64,000 nt of DNA, taken from contig NZ_JAVMIP010000017.1 of the NCBI RefSeq assembly GCF_031729055.1, positions 1 through 64,000 on the forward strand, in the 5' to 3' direction. This document shows positions 47,944-56,334 of this stretch, piece by piece. How positions within the stretch are numbered: position 1 is the first letter of the stretch; each line of letters opens with the position of its first letter. The position numbers and the translations under genes are program-made. The notes below the pieces were generated by a model that was not told the DNA's origin, ran no database searches, and saw only the letters and a list, made by a program, of their open reading frames with translations. This stretch comes from Pseudocalidococcus azoricus BACA0444. GTDB taxonomy: Bacteria; Cyanobacteriota; Cyanobacteriia; Thermosynechococcales; Thermosynechococcaceae.

Positions 47944-48468
47944 ATGGCCAGTCTGAAACCTTCTCCTTTTCAAGCATCTGCACCTGAAGAGTCCCCTTCC
48001 CTAGCGGCGCGTCTAGAAGCCATTTTGTATCTGAAGGGACAGCCCCTGAGCTTGGCTGATTTAGCGACCCATGCCCAATCGGATCGGGATACGGTGGAAG
48101 TCGCCTTGATGGATTTAATTGCCGACTACAGTCATCGGGATACGGCCTTAGAAATTGTTGAAACGGAATCTGGCTATAGTTTGCAGCTACGGCCCGCATT
48201 TCGGGAATTAGTCCAAACCTTAGTCCCGGTGGATTTGGGCTTGGCGGCCCAGCGGACGTTGGCCTTAGTTGCTTTGAAGGGGCCATTGTTGCAATCGGAG
48301 TTGGTGGAAATTCGCGGCTCCAGTACCTATCAACACATTCAAGACCTCCTGGAACTGGGGTTTATTAGTCGGCGGCGACCGTCCCAAGGGCGTTCCTATC
48401 AGGTACAAGTAACGGAGCGATTTTATCAGTATTTTCAAGTGGACAAACTCCCTGATTTAGACTCGTAA
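47944..48468 (+). CDS. scpB: Segregation and condensation protein B
   Basis: 174 aa. Two winged-helix units typical of ScpB: LAARLEAILYLKGQPLSLADLA (N-terminal) and ETESGYSLQLRPAFRELVQTL then LALVALKGPLLQSELVEIRGS and LLELGFISRRRPSQGRSYQVQVTERFYQYF. ScpB with ScpA and SMC forms bacterial condensin. ATG 47944-47946; an open frame extends upstream into the PhoX gene, without support. The 3' end is 6 bases before the DUF4079 gene. Confidence 0.92.
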   Translation: MASLKPSPFQASAPEESPSLAARLEAILYLKGQPLSLADLATHAQSDRDTVEVALMDLIADYSHRDTALEIVETESGYSLQLRPAFRELVQTLVPVDLGLAAQRTLALVALKGPLLQSELVEIRGSSTYQHIQDLLELGFISRRRPSQGRSYQVQVTERFYQYFQVDKLPDLDS

Positions 48469-48474
48469 TTCTTC

Positions 48475-48948
48475 ATGTCATTTCTAATTGCCAAAATCAA
48501 TCTGCCTTCGTTTCTCTGGTTGTGGCGCATTGCGGCCTGGTCAATGGGTGGGGTTTTATGCTGTTATCTTCTATTGACGATTTCCGGCCTGGGGTTGAGT
48601 TATACGCGTTTACAAAAAATCAAGCGGCCGAATGGTCTGAGATTCACCCATTTAATCTTTGGCACAGGCCTGGTTGGGTTAATTTTCTTGTTACTGATCA
48701 TCGGCTTGATGGGCACTTACGGGTACTACGGTTCTCTCGGCCATTCCTGGCATTTATTAGCGGGGTTAATTGTGGTTGCTCTGGGTGTGGGTTCGGCCAT
48801 CAGCGCGCTACAAATTCATCCCCAACGGGCCTGGGCCAGACCTTTGCATTTAAGCTTGAATGGCTTACTTTTGATGGCTTTGGGAATCGTGGCCTGGACG
48901 GGGTGGGCGGTTGTGCAAAAATATCTCCCAGAACGTTGGTGGCTATAG
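48475..48948 (+). CDS. DUF4079 membrane protein
   Basis: 157 aa with four membrane segments at about 14-39, 57-82, 92-112 and 130-150. Belongs to the DUF4079 family of cyanobacteria and plastids. A conserved HSWH-type pair and LHLSLNGLLLMALGI (about 124-138) resemble cytochrome b561-like heme ligand helices, a suggestion rather than a demonstrated property. Six bases after scpB, so probably cotranscribed. Confidence 0.82.
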   Translation: MSFLIAKINLPSFLWLWRIAAWSMGGVLCCYLLLTISGLGLSYTRLQKIKRPNGLRFTHLIFGTGLVGLIFLLLIIGLMGTYGYYGSLGHSWHLLAGLIVVALGVGSAISALQIHPQRAWARPLHLSLNGLLLMALGIVAWTGWAVVQKYLPERWWL

Positions 48949-49016
48949 CATCTCGCCGCTTCAAAAAAATTGGGGATAGTAGCTCACCAAATCCTTTCGC
49001 AAGTGTACCAATCTGA

Positions 49017-50138
49017 TTAACCCAGAATTTGAGTATGGATTGCCCGTCCTTGCTCTCCCCACGCAAAAAGTTGTCGCTGCCGATTAAACAGGACACAACC
49101 CACTTGGACTTGGACGCTGGTGTGATTGTAAATATAGGCCTGGGCGCGGGCTTCAATGGCATTCGTAATTTGGCTAAATACTTGCGTTGTCCAAGGCACT
49201 TGAGTGCTCAGGGTCAGGTCTTCGAGAATTTGATAAGCTGCTTCAATGGTGGGGGCCTGGAAAATGGCCTGTAGGGGTGCGCCAGTCAGGCCAAGTTGGG
49301 CACAGTGGGCGGTGAGGATTTCTTGGCGGGCATCGGCGAGGTGGTGATGGGTGTGGAAAATGCCACCCGCGAGTTTAATTAGTTTTCCGTGGTAGCCCCA
49401 GAGCAAGAGGGATTTTACGCCCTGTAGTCCAGCTTCAACTAAGAGGGGCCCGAGCCAATTCGCTGTTTTGACCTGGAGTTCTGGGGGAATCCCGGCTTTC
49501 GTGGCTAAGTCCAGGCCATTTTCACCAATACAAAAGACTAACTGTTTGGATGATTGGGCTTTTTGAATCAGGTCTTGGCGAAAGATATCGAGTTGTTCAG
49601 GGGCGCTGAGGGCCTGGGAAATCCCAGAGGTGCCCAGCAGAGATAAACCAGAGACAATACCAAAGGCTGGATTGGAAGTCCGCTCTCCTAAGGCTCTGCC
49701 CTCGGGGAGAATGATGGTGACAAAGATTTTCTGATCCTGACCCAGAACTTTTTGCAAGTTGTGGAGAAGGAGTTGCTGGGCATAGCTGTAAATGGCAGAT
49801 TCCCCCGTGGCCTGGTTGATGCCAATCCCTTCACCCCCCTGAATTTTGATAGTTTCTCGTTGGCTTGCCCCCGCCCACTGCACCAGGCCCCAGATGGGCG
49901 TGTCTCTGGTTAAGTCTAGATTTGCACCCGGATTACTGTGGGTGATGGCTAAACTCATCTCCGACCCCAGGCCAGCCACCTGTTGAATCGGAATCTCGGC
50001 TGTTTGCTCAGGGTTGATTAACTCTAAAGTTACGGAGGTATCGGGCTGTTGGGTTTGTAACCATCGCAATGCCGCCACAGCCGCAGCACAGGCAAATACA
50101 GGCAATGTATAACCCGATTGGGATGAGAGAGAAGGCAT
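49017..50138 (-). CDS. cbiD: Cobalt-precorrin-5B (C1)-methyltransferase
   Basis: 373 aa. Catalyses the C1 methylation in the anaerobic-type cobalamin pathway. Recognisable family text: SGYTLPVFACAAAVAALRWL near the start, WGLVQWAGASQRETIKIQGGEGIG, SGLSLLGTSGISQALSAPEQLDIFR (central) and GVKSLLLWGYHGKLIKLAGGIFHTHHHLADARQEILTAH. ATG 50136-50138. No cobalamin riboswitch lies upstream; only 30 bases separate it from the regulator gene end at 50169. Confidence 0.93.
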   Translation of the reverse strand: MPSLSSQSGYTLPVFACAAAVAALRWLQTQQPDTSVTLELINPEQTAEIPIQQVAGLGSEMSLAITHSNPGANLDLTRDTPIWGLVQWAGASQRETIKIQGGEGIGINQATGESAIYSYAQQLLLHNLQKVLGQDQKIFVTIILPEGRALGERTSNPAFGIVSGLSLLGTSGISQALSAPEQLDIFRQDLIQKAQSSKQLVFCIGENGLDLATKAGIPPELQVKTANWLGPLLVEAGLQGVKSLLLWGYHGKLIKLAGGIFHTHHHLADARQEILTAHCAQLGLTGAPLQAIFQAPTIEAAYQILEDLTLSTQVPWTTQVFSQITNAIEARAQAYIYNHTSVQVQVGCVLFNRQRQLFAWGEQGRAIHTQILG

Positions 50139-50168
50139 AGGTTAAAAATTCCGGGGCTGTTCCAACCA

Positions 50169-51905
50169 TCATGGCACTGTCAGGGGTGGGCCTGTGAGAT
50201 ATTTTTCCGCAACCATTGCCGCCGGAAGGGGCCGATCAAAGAAATATCCTTGTCCAAATTGACAGCCCAAGGCCAGTAAATAGGCTTGTTCAGATTCGGT
50301 TTCAATCCCTTCTGCTACCACATCCAGGCCCAGTTGTTGACTCAAGAGCATGATTGTCTTTACGACTTGATAGTTGGTGGTACTGGGGGTAATTCCGACA
50401 ATGAAGCAGCGGTCAATTTTGAGGGTGTTAACCGGTAAACAGTGGAGATAACTCAGTGAAGAATAGCCAGTGCCAAAGTCATCAATACTAATTTGAATCT
50501 GACGGGCGCGTAGTTGTTGAGTTAAGGCAATTGTAGTTTCGGCATTTTCCATAATGCAAGTTTCCGTAATTTCCAACTTGACACAGGCTGGATTGACTTG
50601 AGTTTCCGAGATAATTTGATCAATATCATCCAGGAGTGTGGGACAGACAAACTGACGAATTGAAATATTAATGCCCATGGTTAGATCTGGATAACCTGAC
50701 CGATGCCATTGCTGTAATTGTGCACAGGCCTGGCGAAGAATCAATAAACCAACTGGGACAATAAATCCTGTGGTTTCTAAGCAAGGAATAAATTCCCCAG
50801 GTGAGACCGTGCCGCGGTGGGGATGTTGCCAACGAATCAGAGCTTCAAAACCAGAAAGTTCTTGGGTTTGCAAATTAAAAATTGGTTGATAATAAATAGT
50901 AAATTCCTGACGATCTAAGGCCCGCTGTAGATCACTTTCTAAGGTCAGGCGGTGAACAATGGCCAGGTGCATCTGATGATCATAAATTTGATAACTGCCG
51001 CGTCCGTTTCCCTTGGCCTGGTACATAGCAATATCGGCATTTTTCAAAAGTTCTTCAGGCCCAAGAGTTGAACGATCAGAAAAGGTAATTCCCAGGGATG
51101 CTGTCATAAAGATCTCGGCATTCGGCAAGGAAAAGGGGGCCTGGAAGCTCTGTTGAATGTTCCGTAGAAATGGCATTAATTGGCTGGGGGAGGAAACATT
51201 TAACTTCAAATAGCAAAACTCATCTTCTCCCATGCGGGCTAACACATCCCCAGGCCTGAGTAATTGCTTTAAGCGCGCCGCAATGGCGGTTAATAACTGA
51301 TCTCCTACTAAATACCCTAAAGAACCATTGACTAACTTAAATTCATCGCAATCTAAAATAATGAGGGCAAATTCTGCTGAGTTAGAGATTTGAATATTGT
51401 GGATGCTGCGGACTAGGGCGGTGCGACTGGGTAATTGAGTCAGGGGGTCTTGATTGATCATCTGTTGCAGATCTGCTGTCCGAGCCTGAACCGTCGCTTC
51501 AAGGGTGGCATTAAAGCTTGCTAAATCCTGATATTGCTGACGAATCCGTAACATAGATTGCACTCGCGCCCGTAACTCCATCCGGTTCACAGGTTTAGTC
51601 ACAAAATCATCAGCACCAGCATCTAGGCAACGAAATAGATCCTGTTTACTACTGAGGGCGGTCACCATAATGATTGGTATGCCTTCCCATTGACTGGTTG
51701 CTTTAATCCGTTGACAGACTTCCAGGCCCTTTAAGCCCGGCATCATTAAATCCAACAGAATCAGATCAGGATTGTAGTGCTCCAGGCCAGAAAGAGCGGT
51801 TTGCCCATCAGCCGCATAATGGAGACAATGATCTTGATCGGCTAAATACATTTCAATCACGTCATAGTTATGCGGATCATCATCCACAATTAAGATGGTA
51901 GCCAT
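50169..51905 (-). CDS. Response regulator with GGDEF and EAL domains
   Basis: 578 aa. Order: receiver domain (about 1-120; DDDP, phospho-acceptor in LILLDLMMPG, conserved Lys in VTKPVN), a coiled linker (ASFNATLEATVQARTADLQQM), GGDEF (about 150-310) and EAL (about 320-570). The GGDEF signature reads RMGEDEF with GEDEF in place of GGDEF, so cyclase activity may be weak. The EAL side looks intact: SGFEALIRW, NISIRQF, KLEITETCIME, DDFGTGYSS, LKIDRCF, AEGIETE. A phosphodiesterase role is the more certain. Input histidine kinase not present nearby. Confidence 0.93.
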   Translation of the reverse strand: MATILIVDDDPHNYDVIEMYLADQDHCLHYAADGQTALSGLEHYNPDLILLDLMMPGLKGLEVCQRIKATSQWEGIPIIMVTALSSKQDLFRCLDAGADDFVTKPVNRMELRARVQSMLRIRQQYQDLASFNATLEATVQARTADLQQMINQDPLTQLPSRTALVRSIHNIQISNSAEFALIILDCDEFKLVNGSLGYLVGDQLLTAIAARLKQLLRPGDVLARMGEDEFCYLKLNVSSPSQLMPFLRNIQQSFQAPFSLPNAEIFMTASLGITFSDRSTLGPEELLKNADIAMYQAKGNGRGSYQIYDHQMHLAIVHRLTLESDLQRALDRQEFTIYYQPIFNLQTQELSGFEALIRWQHPHRGTVSPGEFIPCLETTGFIVPVGLLILRQACAQLQQWHRSGYPDLTMGINISIRQFVCPTLLDDIDQIISETQVNPACVKLEITETCIMENAETTIALTQQLRARQIQISIDDFGTGYSSLSYLHCLPVNTLKIDRCFIVGITPSTTNYQVVKTIMLLSQQLGLDVVAEGIETESEQAYLLALGCQFGQGYFFDRPLPAAMVAEKYLTGPPLTVP

Positions 51906-52723
51906 AGTTGTCCCTGGAGGCGGCAGGTGAATATCGGCCTAGTTAAGGTTAGTATTACTCATCTGGTTTATAGTAGTCGATGTTTTCTGATGAATTTTCA
52001 TAGTTTTAAGATTAACTAAAGAAATCCAATCCAGCAAGTTAATAATCGGTTGTCAGAGGGGAAAGAATCTGTAAGGCTGGAATTGCAGAGCGTGATAACT
52101 ATACGCTTGGATACTTTTTCTTTATATCGTTCCATATCATTACAGTGATCACTCCAGAACCATTGAAGTCTTACCTGTAATTTTAATCTGTCAATTTTGA
52201 TTAATGGTTGTTTAGAAGTGCGGCAAAGTACCAATGCCAGGCCCCTGATTTGATATTTAGCCAATCCTCAGGCCTTCAACGGTCTCTAATATTTTTGAAT
52301 TGTAGTTTCAATATGCTTTTCATGCGATTGACTTAACCCTGTCGGATTACGATCAATTTTGCGACTACACCACCTTCTACAAATGTTGCCACGCTTGATC
52401 CTCTGCAGGGGTTAACGAATCTTCGGCTAGGCCAACTTCGCTTAAATGTGTTATCTCTAAATCTTCTCCCTACTAGTGGGGTGATGGAAGGGATTAATAA
52501 AATAATAAAATTAAGGTAATTAAGCATCAAGCGTATGGCTCTACAAATTTTAGGCATCTACCAATGGGCCTGATGGCTTGTTTTTCCCATTGGTCTTACC
52601 TATCACCCTCTTCCCAAGAGAGCCGATTTAATGTCTAATTATGACACTAAATGACAGTTGGGGAAAAGTAAAACAAAGCCCCCAAAAGGAGTCTGAGGGC
52701 TGAACACATTCATAGATCAGGGA
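51906..52723. other. Long intergenic region, possible LRR gene relic
   Basis: 818 bases. About 52335-52520 on the plus strand is an open stretch of 60 codons without ATG, whose text NVATLDPLQGLTNLRLGQL recalls one leucine-rich-repeat unit; probably a decayed fragment. A 74-codon minus-strand frame overlaps it without family support. Nothing else recognised apart from the tRNA terminator at 52672-52702. Confidence 0.35.
52672..52702 (-). terminator. Intrinsic terminator of tRNA-Arg(CCT)
   Basis: On the minus strand AGCCCTCAGACTCC, a TTTT loop region and GGGGGCT form a GC hairpin followed by TTGTTTT. It lies 22 bases past the tRNA 3' end. Confidence 0.65.
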
Positions 52724-52797
52724 CGGGACTGGTGGGAGTCGAACCCACGGCCTAGCACTTAGGAGGCGCTCGCTCTATCCTGCTGAGCTACAGCCCC
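52724..52797 (-). tRNA. tRNA-Arg (anticodon CCT)
   Basis: 74 bases. On the minus strand the acceptor GGGGCTG pairs with CAGTCCC, D arm GCTC/GAGC, anticodon stem AGCGC/GTGCT with loop CTCCTAA (anticodon CCT), and T arm GTGGG TTCGACT CCCAC. No CCA encoded. Reads rare AGG codons. Confidence 0.95.
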
Positions 52798-53090
52798 ACA
52801 TTCTCTATTGCTCACTATAGCGTTACACAGACTGCTCTGACTCATACAATCTTAGATATGGTGTCAGCAATAGACTATTGACCCGTTCCTAACCTAACCC
52901 TCAATGGGTAACGCTATCTGCCTCTTGAGGCGTTAAAGCTAAGACCTCAGATTCTAAAGATGGGTGATTTAGACCAGGCCAAGAACCCCCAACTGCCTGA
53001 GAGTGAATAACTTAGGCAAAAGCTGGATCAAGTTGAGGAGAAGTCGAGTACCTCAAGATAGCTGGTGGATCGCAGGTAATCAGGGTCAAT
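52798..53090. other. Region with second MITE copy
   Basis: 293 bases between tRNA-Arg and rpsF, both on the minus strand. Contains the element at 52814-52920; the rest is unassigned. Confidence 0.6.
52814..52920 (-). mobile_element. MITE-like element, copy 2 (107 bp)
   Basis: Ends ACTATAGCGTTACACA (52814-52829) and TGGGTAACGCTATCTG (52905-52920), inverted repeats of each other with a few mismatches, in the opposite orientation to the copy at 17343-17451. The interiors align loosely. It lies just upstream of the tRNA-Arg(CCT) gene, so may affect its transcription. Confidence 0.6.
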
Positions 53091-53402
53091 TCAAGCTGCG
53101 TCTGCTTCTTCCGCTTCTACAGCAATCGTTAAAAAGCGAATGACTTCTTCACTCAAGCGCATGGCCCGCTCCATGACACTGATGGCCGTTCCCGACCCTT
53201 TGAAGTCAATTTGGATATATACCCCTTCTCGAAATTTTTTAATCGGATAGGCTAGGCGGCGTTTTCCGCGGTGTTGGATGGTAACCTCAGTAGCTCCTTG
53301 TTCTTGGAGAATAGTTTGGTATTGGAGAATGACCTGTTCCAACTGCTCATCAGAAAGATCAGGGCGAATGATATAAAGGGTTTCGTAGGTTTGGGGAATC
53401 AT
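53091..53402 (-). CDS. rpsF: 30S ribosomal protein S6
   Basis: 103 aa. Starts [20 protein letters not shown] and contains [30 protein letters not shown], the usual S6 core, with [12 protein letters not shown] at the end. Acidic tail EAEEADAA is normal. ATG 53400-53402 has the strong site AAAGGAGACC (53411-53420) upstream on the same strand; a longer frame to 53504 is not needed. Confidence 0.96.
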   Translation of the reverse strand: MIPQTYETLYIIRPDLSDEQLEQVILQYQTILQEQGATEVTIQHRGKRRLAYPIKKFREGVYIQIDFKGSGTAISVMERAMRLSEEVIRFLTIAVEAEEADAA

Positions 53403-53550
53403 GATCGTTTGGTCTCCTTTTGGACTAGCGGCCGCTGATAAAAATCTACTTGAAGATAGATTATGGATTTTCAGCAGCAAGGTTTTCCCATGAACGGGAT
53501 GCACAGATTTATAATTCTATCACTGAGTTCGGCCCAGGCCCTGAGCAATT

Positions 53551-54321
53551 ATGGTGCAACGATATGTCCGTGTCCAATCCTCTACTGGCATTCACTATGG
53601 TCTTTTACAACTCAATCGAGAGGTCATAGTTTTAGATGCGGCTCCCTGGGCGGGTGGCCAGGCCAATGGGCAAACCCTAGGCAGCGATGACTATGAACTC
53701 TTAACGCCCTGTTTGCCGTCCAAAATTGTCGCCATTGGCCGAAACTATGCCAAACATGCTGCTGAGATGGGGAATGAAGTTCCGAGTTATCCCTTAATTT
53801 TCCTCAAGCCGCCCACTGCCCTCCAGGCCCCCCAGCAGCCGATTTACTATCCATCTCAACTCACTCGGGTGGATTACGAAGGGGAACTGGCCGTCGTGAT
53901 TGGTTGCAAAGCCAGTTCTGTATCCATAGAAGAAGCCGGAAATTACATTTGGGGTTATACCGTCGCTAATGATGTCACCGCCAGAGATTTACAGCGGACT
54001 GAGCAACAGTGGACACGCTCAAAAGGGTTTGATACCTTTTGTCCCCTCGGCCCGTGGATTGTGCCACAGATTAACCCCGATGCCCTCCTCCAAACCTTTA
54101 TCAATGACAATCCCCAACCCGTACAGTCAGCGCCCATCAATCAAATGGTTTTTAGTCCAGGGGAGTTGATTGCTTTTATCAGCGGGGTGATGACTTTACT
54201 GCCCGGTGATGTGATCCTCACAGGAACCCCCCAAGGGATTGGCCCCTTACAAGTAGGCGATCGAGTCCGGGTGGAAGTGGAAGGGATTGGCAGCCTAGAC
54301 AATCCGGTTGTTGCCCGGTAG
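53551..54321 (+). CDS. Fumarylacetoacetate hydrolase family protein
   Basis: 256 aa. Domain layout of the FAH family: an N-terminal segment, then KIVAIGRNYAKHAAEMGNE, YPLIFLKPPTAL, RVDYEGELAVVIG (metal-binding Glu/Asp cluster), TVANDVTARDLQ and the C-terminal GDVILTGTPQGIGPLQVGD. The family hydrolyses or decarboxylates acylpyruvates and related C-C bonds with Mg; the substrate in cyanobacteria is unassigned. ATG 53551. Divergent from rpsF. Confidence 0.9.
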   Translation: MVQRYVRVQSSTGIHYGLLQLNREVIVLDAAPWAGGQANGQTLGSDDYELLTPCLPSKIVAIGRNYAKHAAEMGNEVPSYPLIFLKPPTALQAPQQPIYYPSQLTRVDYEGELAVVIGCKASSVSIEEAGNYIWGYTVANDVTARDLQRTEQQWTRSKGFDTFCPLGPWIVPQINPDALLQTFINDNPQPVQSAPINQMVFSPGELIAFISGVMTLLPGDVILTGTPQGIGPLQVGDRVRVEVEGIGSLDNPVVAR

Positions 54322-54335
54322 CGAATAACATCGGC

Positions 54336-55118
54336 ATGGAATTATTTATCTCCAAACTCTTACCTCTGTTTGCTTACCCCCTAGGACTTGCTTGTCTGGG
54401 CTTAATTGTGGCTATGTGCTGTCTCTGGAAACAACCTCGGATTGCCGCAGTTGCCATAGTTATTAGTTTTGGGGCATTGTTTTTAGGAGGAAATTATGTT
54501 ATTGCCCAAAGTTTAACCGCGGCCTTAGAATACCAAAACCCAGCCCCCAAGCCATTACCAAAAGCTGCAGCCATTATTGTCCTGGGTGGGGGAGTCCGCA
54601 GCCAAATTCCACCCAGTCCCTGGGTTGATCTCAATGATGGGGGAGATCGGATTCTCTATGGGGCTAAACTTTGGCGTGAAGGCTATGCCCCCTACCTGAT
54701 TTTGAGTGGTGGGCGGGTTGATTCTACCCCCGGAGTATCTGAGGCGGCAGATATGGCCCAAATAGCCCAGGCCATGGGAGTTCCGCCCACAGCTATTCTC
54801 TTGGAACCTAACTCGCGCACCACCTATGAAAACGCCCAATTTACTCAGGAATTATTGAACCAGCAAGCCATCAGCGGGCGGTTATTATTAGTCACCTCGG
54901 CCTGGCATCTGCCCCGCGCCTTAGGCATTTTTCGTCACTTTAAATTAGATGTAATCCCGGCCCCGATTGACTATCGCTCTAATGGGACAACTGTTTTAGC
55001 CGGTCTAGCCGCCATCCCTTTTTATCTAATCCCGGATGTGGAATGGCTAAGTCTGACGACTATGATGCTCAAGGAATATTTTGGCTTAGGCATTTACTGG
55101 TTGCGGGGCTGGCTCTAG
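54336..55118 (+). CDS. YdcF/DUF218 family membrane protein
   Basis: 260 aa. Two N-terminal membrane segments (about 7-31 and 34-55) then the DUF218 fold: AAIIVLGGGVRSQ, YAPYLILSGGRVDSTPGVSEAADMAQIAQAMGVP and LLEPNSRTTYENAQFTQELL and VTSAWHLPRALGIFR. The family includes SanA and ElyC, implicated in envelope integrity and lipid carrier metabolism. 14 bases after the FAH gene. Its 3' end overlaps the convergent CHAD gene by 33 bases. Confidence 0.88.
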   Translation: MELFISKLLPLFAYPLGLACLGLIVAMCCLWKQPRIAAVAIVISFGALFLGGNYVIAQSLTAALEYQNPAPKPLPKAAAIIVLGGGVRSQIPPSPWVDLNDGGDRILYGAKLWREGYAPYLILSGGRVDSTPGVSEAADMAQIAQAMGVPPTAILLEPNSRTTYENAQFTQELLNQQAISGRLLLVTSAWHLPRALGIFRHFKLDVIPAPIDYRSNGTTVLAGLAAIPFYLIPDVEWLSLTTMMLKEYFGLGIYWLRGWL

Positions 55119-56093
55119 GCTGAGGGTATCGGGGGTAGCGATGAAGCAATTGCCGAGATTGGGATTTAAAATCAAATGGCGAAGCTCTTGACGGATTGGG
55201 GCAGTTAGATAGTGGACTTGAACATTGCGCCAGGCCTGCCAGTGTTCTTCTTGCTGCTGACTAATTAACGCGGCCAATTCGGGGGAAGATTTCCTGAGTT
55301 CCAGGCCGAGTTGCCGTTGGAAAAATTGCCCCAAAACAACCCCATCATGCATTGAGCCAAGTAGGTCTTGTAATTCCCCCCAGGCCTGGACTTGGGCTGC
55401 ATAGGAATCTGAGTAAAGAGGGGTAAAAAGTTCCATTTGATAGCGTAAACGTTTAATTTGCTTACGAAGGTCATGGAGGCGTTCACCCTCATGTTGGAGT
55501 AGCTGGCCAGGCTGTTCAACTCTAATCAGTTCTGGTTCCTGGGGGGTAATCCATTGAACCGCAATTTGCCAGGCCGGGTGCAGCAGTACCTTGGACAATA
55601 AGGGGAGGAGTAAATCTGGGGAAACGGTGCTAACGGAAATTTCTCCTGCCGGTTGATATTGGGGTTGAGCCAGCCACTCTTGCAGGCCGAGTTGCAATTT
55701 TTGATAGCGATCACCCCGTAAAATTTGAATCGCTCGGTCTAGGAAAATTTCCCGTTGTTTACTAATTTTTTTGATTAATTTACTCAGTTGGCTCTGTTCG
55801 GTCTGGGGCAAGGCTGGGTAGTAATCGGTTTTGAGGGTCTCGGCCATCACATCTAAGTCTCGGACTGGACTGAGTACCCCAGACAAATCCTTCACCCGTC
55901 GCACCGTAATTGTTTTCGGTAAGACCAGATAGGGAATAAACACTTCTAAGGCCGTCCGCAACCGCCGTAATCCGACCCGCATTTGATGGATCGCGTCCAC
56001 ATCCCGATCCCTTAGCACCCCCGGTTCAAACTTACTGACTTTGCGCAAATGTCGGTGTAGGGCCTGGTAAGCGGTGTTGCTTAGAGTAGTCAT
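55086..56093 (-). CDS. CHAD domain protein
   Basis: 335 aa, fully helical. CHAD signature: VDAIHQMRVGLRRLRTALEVF (conserved His and Arg residues) and later EGERLHDLRKQIKRLRYQMELF, two basic helical repeats. CHAD binds inorganic polyphosphate. No catalytic partner domain (such as CYTH) fused. Stops 33 bases inside the convergent DUF218 gene. Confidence 0.9.
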   Translation of the reverse strand: MTTLSNTAYQALHRHLRKVSKFEPGVLRDRDVDAIHQMRVGLRRLRTALEVFIPYLVLPKTITVRRVKDLSGVLSPVRDLDVMAETLKTDYYPALPQTEQSQLSKLIKKISKQREIFLDRAIQILRGDRYQKLQLGLQEWLAQPQYQPAGEISVSTVSPDLLLPLLSKVLLHPAWQIAVQWITPQEPELIRVEQPGQLLQHEGERLHDLRKQIKRLRYQMELFTPLYSDSYAAQVQAWGELQDLLGSMHDGVVLGQFFQRQLGLELRKSSPELAALISQQQEEHWQAWRNVQVHYLTAPIRQELRHLILNPNLGNCFIATPDTLSLEPAPQPVNA

Positions 56094-56334
56094 AGTCTTA
56101 GAACCTAATCTTCAAGCAGCCCATAACAACAGTATTGGGGTCGAAGAGTGAATCAGAAACGCTGGAATCTGGCCTTAATTTGACACCTTAATACTACCTT
56201 AAGTTCGTTTTAATGACTATTCTGGGCTTTTCCAAGCTTTATGGAATACCCGGCGGCATCTAGATGAGCTTGTCTTTACTTGCTTTTAGTCATTGATTAC
56301 AGCCGATGTAGCCCCATGCCCTAAAATTACGCCC

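Noticed and set aside
50139..50168. Cobalamin riboswitch before cbiD
   Set aside because: Only 30 bases separate cbiD from the next gene, too short for a riboswitch.
52333..52557. 74-codon minus-strand frame
   Set aside because: No family support and overlaps the LRR-like stretch in the opposite sense; neither is convincing as a gene.
56094..56334. Small frames upstream of the cyclase as precursor
   Set aside because: The longest is 18 codons and none has a leader-like sequence.
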